Shown piece after piece: positions 9,535 to 21,941 of a stretch of 64,000 bases of DNA. The stretch covers positions 21,825,057-21,889,056 of the forward strand of contig CP141148.1 in assembly GCA_035235625.1 (NCBI GenBank). The letters run 5' to 3'. Every line of letters starts with the position of its first letter. Position 1 is the first letter of the stretch. The stretch comes from Saururus chinensis. Lineage: Eukaryota > Streptophyta > Magnoliopsida > Piperales > Saururaceae. The position numbers and the translations under genes were made by a program. Under the pieces are notes generated by a model. That model was not told the origin of the DNA. It saw nothing but the letters and a program-made list of their open reading frames with translations, and did no database searches.

Positions 9535-11560
9535 TAATTGACAATAAGAGCAAGAATCTGATTTGTTTATGAACTATAATCAGGGTAAAACACCTAAACC
9601 CTTTGTTGGAAGATCAGGCGCCTTCTGCAGTCTGCACATAATGTGCCACAATGCAACATCGCTTAGGTCAAGGTCCTTAGTCGTATTGAAGACCTGTTGT
9701 TTTCGCGAGCAGTTCATAGCCCAGCAGAACAAACAAGACACAGCTAAGTCTTTTGTCCTTGCAGATTTCTGCATAACACTGAAGCTGCACCAGCATATTG
9801 GCTCGTATACCCCCACGTAGTAAAGGGTAATAATCTCCTTCAGTTCCTCTGTCAATTCATACCCTGTACTCTCCATAGTCTACAGAACAAACAAGACGCA
9901 CAGCTAAGTATTCTTATCTTCATGGGTCTGCTAACGAGGAAGCCTCACCCCTCGTTACGAGAGTGCTTAAATTCTCTTAGCCAAACACTGATGCTACAAT
10001 AGGATTCAGCAGCTCCTACCCCACTTCCTATGGTACCTTCCTCAGTTCCTCTGCCAATCCTTCCTTCATTCCCTGTACTCTCCACAGCAGTATTCAAAGC
10101 TGCTGTTCATACTTTAGCAGACCAGCCAGCTGCCTTTATGCAAGTCGATGTCCGTATAATAGATCACCGTGCAGTGTACAAGCCTTCCCACCCAGAAGGA
10201 TGGTTCTCATCAGTCCATTCAGAGATAGGGCATTCCACTAAAATAAGTAAAATAAAATAAATTTATTCTTATTTTTGGCGGTTTTCCATATTATCTGGTA
10301 AAATGAAACCAAAATTCCATTTTACCTGAATTTTTCGCCTTAATCCCATATAACTTTCAGTGGGATATCACAAACCATTTTTTTTTTGCACATAATTGTA
10401 TTGTTCTGCAATATTGGCTATTGTTGAATGCTTTCCATAAACCCCCTCTAGTTGCCAATTGCATGCAATGCACCAGCCCGTGTATTTTACAAAGTAACAG
10501 AAGAACACGTGATATCCATGATTTCTAACTAAACATTTTTATGCTTTATGCTTGCTGCAGTAGGGATAGTATGGTGGGAAGGGGCCTCCATTCTTCTACA
10601 CAATGACAAAATTCAATATTTTACCCTTATGCGGGTATAGACCTGGTTCCTTGTCTTCTTTCTAGCTTGTGATGCCTTTCGTGTCAATGAAACGTATTTA
10701 CGTTACGATTCCCTTTCCTTCTCTCTTGTTGTTTGTGAAGATGGGATTCGTTTCAAGGGAAGCAGCTGAAGGCTTGAAGCACGAGAGAAGTGTGCTCATT
10801 CTGCCTAGTTGTGCCCACTGATCATCTCTTTTGGACTCAAGTGAACAACCCCTGAACCTTCAACGGGCGAGCTTGGATTGTTATTGAAGCAAAAGGAGAA
10901 GGCAGGCATGTGGCCAAACAGCCCTTCTGCAGTGGATGATGTTGCATGTTGGTTTCCCTTGGAAGACAAATAAATTAGTTTGTATATGCAAGAATAAAGC
11001 ATTATTTAATGAAGGCAAAGAATCTTCTCGGAGGAATTTTCTCATAAGACTAAGCTTTTCAGACGTTGTCGAGTAGAAGCCAGACTTTATATATGCTCCT
11101 ACCCTTCAACTATCAAAATCTACCAGGGATTTCCTTTTGTTATGAAGAGATGGAATATGTAATTCTCTTACTTTTTTTATGCCTTCTAGTAATCTATTTT
11201 TTTTTGGGTTTTAATGCAAGGGGGTATCCCCCCATATTTAATGAGAAAATAAACTAGTTTGATATAAGAGTAGTGTTTGCATTTGAAGATAAACACCTAA
11301 AGTAGTCATGAATGCAGGGTGGAGCCAGGACTTTGGGTGAGAAGGGGTAAACATGAACATTCTTTTCTTGTACAATATATATATATATTATAAAATTTAA
11401 AATTTTTATATAATTTGAGTGAAAGAAAAAATAAAACAAATTATAAAGGAAAAATTATATATATAATATTTTTAAAATTATTTACCAAAAACATTGGAGA
11501 AATGAAAATAATTACCAAAATAGTGATCATTTTATCCATGTAGGCGCGAGACAAGCATTG
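9535..11560. other. Anonymous intergenic DNA with a ~205-bp partial duplication
   Basis: The segment CAGTTCCTCTGTCAATTCAT...CCCTGTACTCTCCATAG (about 9840-9880) recurs as CAGTTCCTCTGCCAATCCTT...CCCTGTACTCTCCACAG (about 10044-10090). An AACAAACAAGACRCAGCTAAGT motif also occurs twice (about 9728 and 9889). Open frames of 60-98 codons exist on both strands but show no family resemblance, and the duplication does not preserve one frame. No gene can be supported. Confidence 0.35.
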
Positions 11561-11579
11561 ATGATTGTGTGGCTTTTTA

Positions 11580-11865
11580 TTCAATTTTTTTAAGATTTTG
11601 TCCTTGAAAATGACGAAATTCTTTTTTAAGTTGCTTTTGCCCTTCTAAAGGACAAAATCCTCTTTAGGACGATTTCTTCCTTCACAAGGATGAAATCACC
11701 TTTATTGTATTTTTTCCTAAGTGGGTTGAGTGTTTCTAAGTAGACTGTGTAGATTTCATCCTTTGCAAGGTCCTTCTGAAGGACGAAATCACCCCCCATT
11801 GACACTTTTTCGGCTAAAATTGTAGTTAACACTAATTTTGTCCTTGTAAATGACAAAATTAAATT
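11580..11865. repeat. Cluster of short GTCCTT/AAGGAC palindromes
   Basis: At least four imperfect palindromes of the form (A/T)TTCGTCCTT-n-AAGGACGAAAT occur within 290 bp. Examples are TTTTGTCCTTGAAAATGACG, CCTTCTAAAGGACAAAATCC, CCTTCTGAAGGACGAAATC and TTTTGTCCTTGTAAATGACA. They borders on the MAIN-like pseudogene. A 76-codon minus-strand frame covers the cluster, but it is probably incidental. Confidence 0.5.
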
Positions 11866-12059
11866 AATTTTTTTTTAAATTCATTGAACCCGGAAGCAAC
11901 CCCAGTATAATCATCATATGTAACACACTAATATCCACACAACCAACATATAGATCACATGAATATCCACACCTTGAGTGATTAGAAAGCATATAAAATA
12001 TATAAATTAGATACAATGTTCTCAAATTGTTTGGATTACAAAGCAAGTATATAACAACT

Positions 12060-12985
12060 CTATTTAGCTCTACCTCTCCTACCTCTACGACCTCGGCCTC
12101 GACCTCAACGGTGCTCTACTGGCTCCTCCTAATCCTCATGATCCTCCTGGTCAGTATAAGTAACAGATGACTCACCCAAACACGCCAATAAAGATAATGG
12201 GATAGGATCCGCACGAGCTGCCCATTATCGTCTAGTATATACTATCGGATCAATAGGTATATCAACTAGCTAGGGATGGGCAAGAAATAGAGTAGCCGGA
12301 GATGATGAATGTGAATGATCATGCAAAGCTGAAGCTTGTGAAAATAAAGGAATAGAGTGGTGTTTGAGCTGCCTCGCTGATGGGATAATATACATGAATG
12401 TTTGTAATAACTGACTAAAGTAGTGGCAAGCTATGAAGGACATCCTTATGGTGCTTGATGATCGACTAACATGATGCTAATAAGACGTCACCCGAAGTAT
12501 AGGTCAGTCAATGCGTATATGGTGCTTGATGATCAACGAACATGATGCTTGTAATAACTGACTAAAGTAGTCAGTCAATGCGTATATGTCCGTCGTGCTA
12601 AACCAAGCTATAAAAAAAATTAAAATAAATGTCATATAAATAATAAATGAGAAATAAGAAAATATTGTGATATAATTAAGATATACTTACCAAAACTGCC
12701 TCAAACGTGCCCCTAAGCTAATAAGTCATATCCTTTGAATTATTGCGTGGTAGAATATATCTTCATGTAATCGGTAAATACCACTGCATATGCGGGCTAC
12801 GAACATTACACGATGTTGTAGTCATCTTGCCTAGGATAATAATGGCTCTCCTATCATCCCATCGAGCGATATATGTTATATGATGTGCAGCCCAGTCAGT
12901 AATGTGGCGGCCTTGTCTAGTGATCCGATGGATAAACTCTACTATACGAGGAGGGATATCTTACTCCAAGTTAAATTGGAGCATC
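12060..12985 (-). pseudogene. MAIN-like / plant mobile domain pseudogene
   Basis: Read on the minus strand from 12985, the first exon resembles the plant mobile domain of MAIN-like and 'protein phosphatase 7 long form' proteins. It has recognisable DRRAIIILGKM, WYLPIT and MTY-LRG landmarks. A donor GGTAAGTATA (12690) and an acceptor TTTTTTATAG (12608) bound an 83-bp intron. The second exon is acidic and ends in the typical arginine-glycine tail GRGRGRRGRRGRAK with a stop at 12060-12062. In-frame stops (for example in the first exon near 12960) and internal duplications of 71 and ~150 bp around 12397-12590 show it is not functional. This domain occurs both in host silencing proteins and in Mutator-type transposons. 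The N-terminal end is cut by the CACTA terminus at 12989. Confidence 0.65.
12608..12690 (-). other. Intron of the MAIN-like pseudogene
   Basis: On the minus strand the intron starts GTAAGTATATC and ends TTTTTTATAG. It is 83 bp and AT-rich, and it separates the plant-mobile-domain part from the Arg-Gly tail exon. Its presence argues against origin as a processed copy. Confidence 0.65.
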
Positions 12986-12988
12986 ACA

Positions 12989-13118
12989 CACTACAACAAA
13001 TAGTACTATTAGCGACGCTTAAAAAATGTTGCTAAAATTATGGTCGCTATTACTCATTAGCAATGCTTAACACAAAGCGTCACAAATAATGTACAATTAG
13101 CAATGTTTATTTAATCAT
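12989..13118. mobile_element. CACTA element terminus
   Basis: CACTACAACAAATAGTACTA, the canonical CACTA terminus, is followed by TTAGCGACGCTT / GTTGCTAAA and TTAGCAATGCTT / AAGCGTCACAAATA pairs. It belongs to the same broad family as 1-4445. The similarity stops near 13118, where LTR-type sequence begins. No partner end with a matching 3-bp duplication (ACA before 12989) was found in the window. Confidence 0.7.
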
Positions 13119-14690
13119 TAATCATTTTTTTCACTTAAGTATCAAGTATGATCATTAATCATTTTTTTCACATCATCTCATAATAATATAGAATTCAATC
13201 TTTGTTATTATGGAAAATATCATCATTAGGCTCTCATGTATAACAAAAAAAAAACATTGTTCCTCCTCACTTCAACAGATTGAAATTAAGTCTTTAATTG
13301 TATCCATAATTTACAAATCACAACTAATACCCAATTTCAATATTAAACAAGACAAAACCAAGTAAAAAACTAATGAAAACTAATTTAAATCATGAGAGAA
13401 GCATGACTAAACTCATATCTAAATCAATCTCACTAATTAAAGAGGTAGAAACAATTAAACATTAAATCCACTATTAAGAAAAATTAATCAAGTCTCATAA
13501 TTTTGATATTTTATAATTTAATAAAGTTTCATCCAAGCCCTAGCAAAGATTTTTAGCTACTCATTGATCTAAGAAATAAAATCTCCATTTGAAAAATTGA
13601 AAAGAGATTTACAAGATGTGAAAAAGATGGAAAATTTTCAAATAACACTATTTTTTACAGGACCATGAACAGTAACTACAAGTTACTGTTCTCGTCTTCA
13701 CCCACCGGCTTGCGAATAGTGTTGCTACAGTAACCGCGAACTAAATGTTTTGTTTTTCTTCTTCTTTTTCGCTCCTATAGATTCGGGACTTCAATTATAA
13801 CCTCTCAAACTCTCTTTTTGCCCTTTTCTGGAGGATGCAATGGATTGCTTCTTCTTTTGGTCATGATTCCTCCCCTCTTCTCAGTTATGTTTTCTCTTTT
13901 TTTATATAGTTTTTCTAGACAACAACTATTTTCCTTCTATAAGCTTCAATTCCGCCCTTATTTTCTTGCTTTCTATTTATTCTCCCTTCAATTTTCTTTC
14001 TTCTTCCTTGATGCACAATCCTTTCCTTTTATTCCTCAATTCCTTTTTCTTGCTCAGCTCTAATTTGTCATGCTCTATTTTTTAGTTTTCTTTGCTCTAG
14101 TGTGAATTGAACTTCCATTCTGGATATGCTGCAATTTATGGTGCTTTCTTCTTATTGGCTATGTTGCTTCTTATGGACGTCCATCTATTTTTTCTTCAAT
14201 AAGTAGCTTGAAATAAAAGGAAGGGATTAAAACCTCCCAAATCACGTGAGACATCCTATTTCTACTAACTTTGATTCCATAAACTGCTGACTTTTTAATC
14301 TTTCCTCTTTGCTTTTGAATTTCTACTCTATTTTTTAATTTCATGACAACTGCAAATAGTTAGACGTTGCTTCTGTTCTCGCCATCTAATTCTTTGTTGT
14401 GAACTTCTGAGGTGAACTACATTGCTCTAGACTGCATCTTCCATAAGCTCGCTGGCCTTGTTCTGCACATGACAATTATATTATGTTTCACCCCTATGCT
14501 GTCAGAAATTTCCATTCTCTGTTCTTTCTTGTGATAGACCAAAAGCTGATGAAAATTTCTTGTTAAAGACCCACTGAATTGTTGACGTAGTTTCTTTATT
14601 TAGATTGGCTAATTTTCCTTTCCTTGTCCCTTCAATCTTTCTTCTCGATGTTCGACTATTGGTGATCGATTGATGCTCAAAGGCGATCGA
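13118..14690 (-). mobile_element. Athila-like LTR fragment
   Basis: It matches the LTR at 43671-45418 in order and orientation. Shared landmarks are TAGAATTCAATC, ATATCATCATTA, CTTCATCCAAGCC, a GAACAGT-rich block, CTCTCAAACTCTCTTTT and TTCTGGAGGATGC-like sequence. No coding capacity. A local 36-bp duplication of ATCATTAATCATTTTTTTCA lies at about 13118-13160. The 81-codon plus-strand frame at 13818 is a low-complexity Phe/Leu frame and is not credible. Confidence 0.5.
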
Positions 14691-15852
14691 TCAAGCCCAG
14701 AAACACAAAAAATATAATTTCTTTTGATTAAAACCAATCCAATCTTCTATTGAAACCTCAAATAAACATCATCTAGGCTCTAGGCATGATAGATACAACA
14801 CAACTCATGCATAGTCTCATCAAGACATTATCGAAAAACATGTTAAAGAATATCTAAGATCGCGCATCCAACATGCTTCAAGAATGTGATTCAACATACA
14901 CAATCCATTGTGTTAATATAAGGAAAACTTCTTCCAACAAAAAATCCTTACCTCAAATCAATTAGTAGGTCGTTCAATATGATCACAAACTCAAGGAAAA
15001 CATAACCAACAAATTAGGTCACATTAGCACTAAGAAAAAAACTACACCTTTCCACCACATAGAGACTCAAGAAGACAAATTCATCATCTCTTTGTGCCCA
15101 AACATGAATAACAAGAGTAGAGGCAAGAAACAAAGAATCTAGGGTTCTAAAAGATGGGTAAAAGAATGAGCTTTGAAGAGGAGAAGACATGGAATTACAT
15201 TGAAGAGAAGAAAAACATGGGATTGAAGGTAAAAACATAAGAAATCATAAAGGAACTTGATTGATCTAACTTGGATGCAGTTTTCCCTTCTTGAGAGGGG
15301 GTATAGCATTCTAAACTCTTCAAAAATCTCAGCCACACCCAAATGGGAGAATGACCAAAGTGGCTATTTATACTAAAGGGTAAGTAAGTGGGCTTTCATA
15401 GGCCCAACAAAGGAATGTGAACCCACTTAGGAAAATAGGCTAGAATGAATGTGACAAGGTCCAAGCCCATCAAGATATCAAGTGAAGTTCGGCGGCCCAA
15501 GAAGATGGCGCAACGATGTGGACAGTCGTGGGTATTAGAGTGAGGCCCACTTCCTTAACATAAGGAAATACATGGAAATTGAAACAGGTAATGTAGTAAC
15601 ATAGTGATTTATGCTTGGCACTAATGTTCTTTATGAGCATTTCCACCTCATTACTAGGAGAAAGTTCCATCACACCTCAGGTAACCTCGATAGACCCAGC
15701 CTACTAATTTTCCGACAAAAATTCAAAACAAGGCCACAAAAATTCATAATTGAACCAAACTATCACACAATAAAGTAAATATTAAATAAAAAATTTCATA
15801 TCTCATAGGTATTTCCTCATGCCTCTTCCATTAAATCTCTCGTGGCCATATC
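14691..15852 (-). mobile_element. Probable LTR fragment with minus-strand TATA box
   Basis: Non-coding sequence with a minus-strand TATAAATAG at 15364-15372, the spacing expected of an LTR promoter followed by a leader. It begins near the ATCGATTGATGCTC / GGCGATCGATCAAG block. No TG..CA boundary could be fixed and no internal region is attached, so the family is not assigned. Confidence 0.35.
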
Positions 15853-18137
15853 TGTCATGCCCCAAGATTTTAGAACTCTTAAATCATAATAAAATCACCA
15901 TGAACAAAATTTCTTTTCGAAATCCTTTTTGTCTATCCTTCAACAAAATTATCATAATTGTGACTCACTTGTATTCGAATATAAGAATATTCAAACCATC
16001 ATATCCATATATATGATAAGGTCATATCACACATAAAACATATAGGGTGTTGCCCAACTACATACCATGATCCATTACACATATAACCATAAGTAATTAG
16101 CACTCATGTGCTTATGTTTAAATTACACATTATACTAAAAGTTTGCTGCCAAAGATAAGAAATCCTACATTACTTCTAAGAGCTTGACGTCCTTCCCTTC
16201 CTCAATGACCCCAACACCTTGCCACTTTTCTGGTGAACCTGCATCACAAGGATGCTAAGTATACAAATATACCCAGTGGGATGGCTAAACAAGCTCTATG
16301 AAATGATAATGCACATGATTTAACTAAATTATCACTAGGTCAACAAGTATTATATACAATCGTAAACATCACTATAATCATACATAAGTGGATTAAGTAT
16401 AATATTCACAAATGGTTTCACATGAATCCAAATCCACAATGTGACCTCACTTGGGAGTCTCTTGCTCAATAAGGTTTTCCATGACATTATAGTCACATCT
16501 AGAAGAACAACCTCAATTATAGTAAAGTCTGTTAGCTCCATCCATGTCATGAAGCTAAGGCCCATAGGGGCTCATAGACCTAATTAGTTCAGATTCTAAC
16601 TTCTATGATCATCGAAATTTCTTTCATTGCACTACATGGGATGAGTCATTTTTAATGCTTTAGTCCATTCAAACTCATCTCCCAAGCTAAGGAAGCAATT
16701 CTACATAACTCCCATCTTTAGAGAGCTAGAAGACCTTGGTCATATTTCATATCAAACGCTTTATGTCTATGTGGCTAGAGACTCACATGAGGAACTATTT
16801 CGACACAAGGATCCTTTGTCCTTAAGTGTCTTTAGCCAATAGCCTGGGGTGCGATCCATTACAAGGATTTCCACAAACAATGATATATATACCCAAACAT
16901 CATTAATCATAATATCACATATAATTGTATCTCATGCATTTAATATTATGCTATTATATCTTATAATAATAACCTAACACATAGCATTCCCCACAAAGAA
17001 TCACCCAAAACCAAATTATTGCTGGTAGACTCATCGATGTGTTTGCTAGGTTACTAATGCCCATCGGTAACCCATCAAAGCTTCAAACCCTTGTTGTAGT
17101 GGGATGACAAGAAAAGTCTTCCTCATTGACACATCATTGATGTGTCGACCTCATTGTCTGTGACCTATGGGTAGTATACCAACCTGTTGATGCTCATCAG
17201 TGCCAGTAATATCATCTTCTCCATTACATCGACCATGTCATTGATATGTTGGTGGATGTGCCAATGGTCGATAAAAATAGAAGAGACTAACACAACTTAT
17301 CCAAACTCTTACCACAAGCATGTTGAAACATATTTTATCACTTATACTATCTCTTAACAATGCTATAAAGTGATTTCATGGAGTAAAATAGTCAATTAAC
17401 ATAAAACTAATGATTCAACATAACCACAATAGGAACATTACAGAGATTCATACTTTGATACTTTCATATTCAATGACTTCGTAATTCAAATAATACATGC
17501 ATATTCCTTGTTAAATCACAATAACAAGGTTAGCAATCTGACCTCTTATCTGCCAATAAAATCAAGGTCTCCATGAATCCAATCCTTCTTCCATCTTCCA
17601 TTGAACTTTGACCCACCCTAATCCATTGTTTCCTCCCAAAGTCGAAGAATTCATAGGATTTGGGTCAAGGTTTGCCAAAGGTATTTATGTGGGAAACAAA
17701 TAACCCAATTCTGGTGCATAATCGCCAGATAGAACTACTTAAAACCACTTTCAAATACAGTTCTAAACCCATCGATAAGACTCTTCTAAAATCATAGATG
17801 CATCGAAGGTTATCGATAGTATTTTTTGCACGTCATTAGTGAGTTTTCCAATGCATCAAATCTTACCAAAAGTGAAACCACAGTTTCATCGGTAGGTCCA
17901 CCCATATATTGGTTCTTATCAATAGAACTTTTTACTTTCAAAAAAGTTATAATAAACTTCGGGTTTATCATCGTTGCTACTTTTTTGAGTTTATTACTCA
18001 ATAATATTATATTTATTAAAGGGGTTTGTCAATTTGAATAACATAAGCCATCCAACACTAGAATCATGAGAAACTGCGAGTGTAACTTATGAACAAATGC
18101 ATTTGAATTCCTCTCAGAAAATATAGATGTCACATCA
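15853..18137 (-). repeat. Chromovirus (Del/Tekay-like gypsy) 3' LTR
   Basis: On the minus strand the LTR begins at TGATGTGACATC (18137) right after a polypurine tract AAAAGGAGGGAA-like, and ends in GGGGCATGACA at 15853. It is about 2285 bp. It follows the pol tail at 18138-18960, as expected for a 3' LTR. A partial relative lies at 42830-43670: both share the block CCTGCATCAC...GAGTGGGATGGCTAAACAAG (16236-16290 versus 43130-43180). Confidence 0.6.
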
Positions 18138-18960
18138 TTCCCTCCTTAAAAGAAATTTGGTCCTCAAAATTTGGGTAATTACTAGAAAAAAAATGAAGAT
18201 AAGTCTTTTTGAACTTTACTTTTGACTCCCAAGTCATCTCCTGTAATTCTTGGCTTCTTCAAAGAACCTTAACCGTAGATATTTCCTTATTCCTCAAGGT
18301 TCTTATTTTATATCCAAAAGTATCACTGGTTTTTCCTTATAAGTAAGGTCAGGTTGCAACTCCACACTTATCAACATTGATACATGGAAGATATTATGAA
18401 CCTTTGCTACACTTGGAGGTAGAGCGAGTTTACAGGATGCTAATCCAATTCTTTGTAAAATCTCAAATGACCCACATATGTAGGACTCAATTGCCCCTTT
18501 TTACTAAACTTCATCACTCATTTAGAAGGTGATACTTTAAAAAATACATGATTTTCTACTTTAAACTCTAATTCTCTTCTCCTCAAGTCAACATATTTAT
18601 TGTCTACTTTGGGCTATAATAAGTTTCCTTTTGATGTCATGTATCTTTTCCATGTAGTGACTTATCAGCTCTTCCTTAAATAGTTGTCTTTCTCTAACTT
18701 TGTTCCAACTTATAGGTGACTGACATCGACGACCATATAATACTTCATATGGTGTCATTCCAATACTATCATGATAACTATTATTATATGAGAACTCCAT
18801 ATGTGGTAAAAAATCATTCCAATTTACCTTCCACTCTAGTACACAGCACGAAGCATGTCTTCCAAAGTTTGGATCATCCTCTCAAATTGTCCATCCATTT
18901 TAGGGTGAAAGGTTTAGAGTTTAATATCCATCTAATCGACTTAAAGGATCACTAGATTAC
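18138..18960 (-). pseudogene. Chromovirus pol tail (integrase C-terminus)
   Basis: The best-preserved part is the minus-strand frame 18597-18800, with EFSYNNSYHDSIGMTPYEVL followed by YGRRCQSP. This is the end of the integrase core of Ty3/gypsy chromoviruses (Del/Tekay type). Downstream on the minus strand, with stops and frameshifts, come FLKVSP-like and KGQLSP-like motifs and a chromodomain-like stretch with TWEVESKVQK. The sequence upstream of about 18960 is lost at a junction with a copia LTR. RT and RNase H are absent. Confidence 0.75.
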
Positions 18961-18964
18961 GCTG

Positions 18965-20125
18965 AAAACTAGTACTTTCAACATGTAAGATTAAGAGTTC
19001 TAGTCTCTATGCGCATATTTTTTTATTAAGCAAAAACGATTAAAACCTAATATTTACTCACTATTGACTCTCAAAATATCAATTAATCAATCCACACATT
19101 AACACAATAATTTATGTAAAAACCCCAACTATGGTAAAAAAACCACGACAGTTCCAAATGAACTAAATCAATGCACTGTAAACTAGACTTCTACATGAAC
19201 CCAAGCAAACCACCAACCTAGTTTAGACTCTAACACAAGCGCTTCTTCTTTAGATTATTTTTGTTGGCCTTCAAGTCTTCTCGAAACACTTCAAACTTTC
19301 TCCTCCTTACCTTGGCTCTGTCTCCTTCAAGACTTCAACAAACATCTCTTATTGTCTTGACTTTAGCTTAAGGAAATCTTTAATCTAACATTGAAGATTT
19401 GTTGCAACTTCTCTTTGAATACTCTGTTGATTAACTCCTTTAGTTGTGAATTGTCTTCTTCAATACACCATGGATCTTCAATATAAAGCTCAAGTGAATT
19501 ATCCCTTTAGAAAACAATAAACAAAGGTATAAAACCCCTTTATCTTTTCTCCTCTTAGTTTTCCTCACTTCAATTTTTTGATTTCATAACCCATATATAG
19601 CTAATTAAGTCGGTTTAGTACTTGTACTCGAATAAGGAATGAAATAGAAATTAGAAGGTCTTAATTTAGATAAACTGTTCTTCAATTAATCGATCGTTTT
19701 AAACAGCGATCGATCGGTCACTATTTTCATTGTGCACAATTCTTCAATCGAATGATTGATCGCGAGAGCGATCGATCGATAACTCTTAGCTTCATTTTGT
19801 ATAGGGCTGAATTAGCAAGTGATCAATTGTTCTCTCCTTTATAATTTGTAGCGATCGATTATTCTGGTTATTTTTTATATTTTTGCTTTTTTTTACCAAA
19901 AAAATTGTCTCAAACTACGAAGAAATAAAATAAAAATTATTCTGGTTATTTTAACCTTTTCCAAGTGATTTATGCATACCAATGTAATCTAGATAATCTT
20001 CAAAACCCTTCACATTCTTTAGTCTTTCACCTTAATCAACAAGAACACGTTTACTCCTATTTTTTAAATTTGTAAATTCCAAATGTAACTTGACCACAAC
20101 AACCTCAATCTGATTCGACCACAAC
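18965..20125 (-). mobile_element. Copia LTR, part 1 (interrupted by the Tat element)
   Basis: Minus-strand copy of a copia LTR. Its landmarks (GGTTTGCTTGGGTTCATGTA, GTGTGGATTGATTAATTGAT, ATTGATTTAGTTCATTTGGA) recur in plus orientation at 37880-38030. It contains several GCGATCGATCG motifs (19690-19860). The 17-kb gypsy element inserted into it at 20126-20130. Its other end resumes at 37249. Confidence 0.6.
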
Positions 20126-20130
20126 AGCCT
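20126..20130. repeat. Target-site duplication AGCCT (left)
   Basis: AGCCT directly precedes the TG of the 5' LTR and recurs directly after the CA of the 3' LTR at 37244-37248. Confidence 0.85.
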
Positions 20131-20359
20131 TGTAGACATTTTTTTTAAAAATAAAAGAAAAAAAAAGTCAAAAGAGACAGTCCAAAAATTTTGGAGCTTG
20201 ACTACCTCCAATGTAGACAAAGTCTTTCAAGTTGACTAAGTCAAAAAAAAAAGAGAAAGAAGAAATTGTCATATTATGCACATGTAGAAATAAGACAAAA
20301 CTTATAACAAATTTTTTTAATTAAGTAAACCCCTACAAGTTTCACATCAAATCAAAATA

Positions 20360-20825
20360 ACAAAAGGCTAAGTGAGACCCCACGGGCCCCACATATAAAT
20401 AGCTATTAAATTAAAAGGCTAAATGAAACAATCGTAAATCTCACATCAAATTAACCATTAAATTAAAATCATAAGAGGCTAAGTGAGACCCCCCATGGGT
20501 CCCACATCAAATTAGCCATCAAATCAAAATTACAAGAGGCTAAGTAAGATTCACATGAGTCCCACGCCAAATTAGCCATTAAATTAAAACTACAAGAGGC
20601 TAAGTGAGACCCAGTGGGTCCCACATCAAATTAGGCATCAAATGAAAGTTACAAAGGGCTAAGTGAGATCCACATGAGTCCCACATCAAATTACCCATTA
20701 AATTTAAATCACAAGAGGCTAAGTGAGACCCACATGGGTCTAACATCAAACTATCCGTCAAATTAAAAATCAAAAGACTGAATGAAACCCACATGGGTCC
20801 CATATCAAATTAGCCAAATTGAAAT
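20360..20825. repeat. ~60-bp tandem repeats in the 5' LTR
   Basis: About eight imperfect copies of a ~58-62-bp unit, AGGCTAAGTGAGACCCACAT...GGGTCCCACATCAAATTA...CATCAAATTA. The same array is at about 35695-36150 in the 3' LTR, so it predates the insertion. Minus-strand open frames across it (20600-20803) only reflect the repeat period. Confidence 0.8.
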
Positions 20826-21312
20826 ATGAGACCTAATATAAGTATCACACAAAGAATAGACTTTAAAATAAATCCTAAAGTCTAAATAATGATTTTATGA
20901 CCCACCTCCTAAATACTAGTTATGTAATGGAGAAAAGACAAAAGAAAAGAATAACAAAAAAAATTATACATGGTGCACTAGAGAAACTAAGGAATAAAAG
21001 TTAGTTAAGTCCCCATGTATAGTGGGCCTCTACACTTTTCAAGAATCTCAACTTAACTAATCAAACTAACTTTTTGAGAAGACTAAGTCAAAACGTCTCT
21101 GGCTAGTTACTCACATAAAAAAAAATTAATGAAATAAAATAGTAGGAAAAATACCAAGTCAAACTACTACCACATGTAAAGTGGTCATCCCCCTACCCTA
21201 CTAATTAACTTCCCACCAATTACTCCACTAACTCACTCCCCACTTCCCACAAACTACCCCACTAACTAACCACCATCTCCCACTAGTTTATCCCATGACA
21301 CAACCCTAATAC

Positions 21313-21320
21313 TATAAATA
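21313..21320 (+). promoter_or_regulatory. TATA box of the Tat 5' LTR
   Basis: TATAAATA in CTAATACTATAAATACCCC, conserved in the middle LTR (33066-33073) and the 3' LTR (36636-36643). It marks the U3/R boundary region of the retrotransposon promoter. Confidence 0.65.
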
Positions 21321-21894
21321 CCCCTTCTTTTGGAAGTTAAATCTAAGAGGCCTTGACAAACTCTAAAGCTCTTCATCCCAAATGAAAACATTCTACCAAG
21401 AAGAGAAGAAGACTCTAATAAGAAAGCTCATCCGCCAAGTCCTTCAAATGTCTCTTTCTCAAAGCATCATTTCAATTCAAAGGATTCAATCCCAAGGAGT
21501 TTGAAGTAGGAGAAGTTGTACAAAACAAAGGAAAGAGGATTCTCAAGCTTAAAGACAAAAAGACATATAAATGATGAGTTCTTACATGTGATCTTCTTCA
21601 TTTTTGTTGTGTTCTTTCTTTTTAATACTTGTAATCATCTTTTGATAACTTCAATATTCTCATTCTTTCTCTACTTCTAATTTGTCTTTATTTTTTCGCC
21701 ATTTAATCGAAGGGTTTGAAAATTATTTAATTACTACTACTCTATCCCAAATTTTTAATAGTAGCAATTGGCCAAGAGAAGGTCATTCTACTAAAGAAAA
21801 AAAAGTTTCTTCTCTCTCTTGCAAAGAAGGGATTATTCTATCTCTTCTCTTGTCTTGTGTATAGGGAACCAACCGAAATCCCCCAACAGATTTC

Positions 21895-21912
21895 TGGCAC
21901 ACCCAGTGGGAC
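21895..21912 (+). other. Primer-binding site region
   Basis: TGGCACACCCAGTGGGACC begins 6 bases after the 5' LTR, the expected place for the tRNA primer-binding site of a gypsy element. Which tRNA it pairs with was not determined. Confidence 0.6.
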
Positions 21913-21941
21913 CCTCTCCTCCTTCCATCTTTTTGGCGAAA

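Larger units (their letters stand above)
20131..21888 (+). repeat. 5' LTR of the Tat element (1758 bp)
   Basis: TG at 20131 and CA at 21888. It aligns with 35438-37243 throughout, with many substitutions, so the insertion is old. Compared with the other two LTR copies it lacks a ~17-bp block, CATAAAGGGGGGCTTTT, after the TATA box. Confidence 0.85.

Noticed and set aside
10030..10260. 76-codon plus-strand open frame with globular-looking sequence
   Set aside because: It lies in an anonymous region whose partial duplication does not preserve the frame; no family resemblance.
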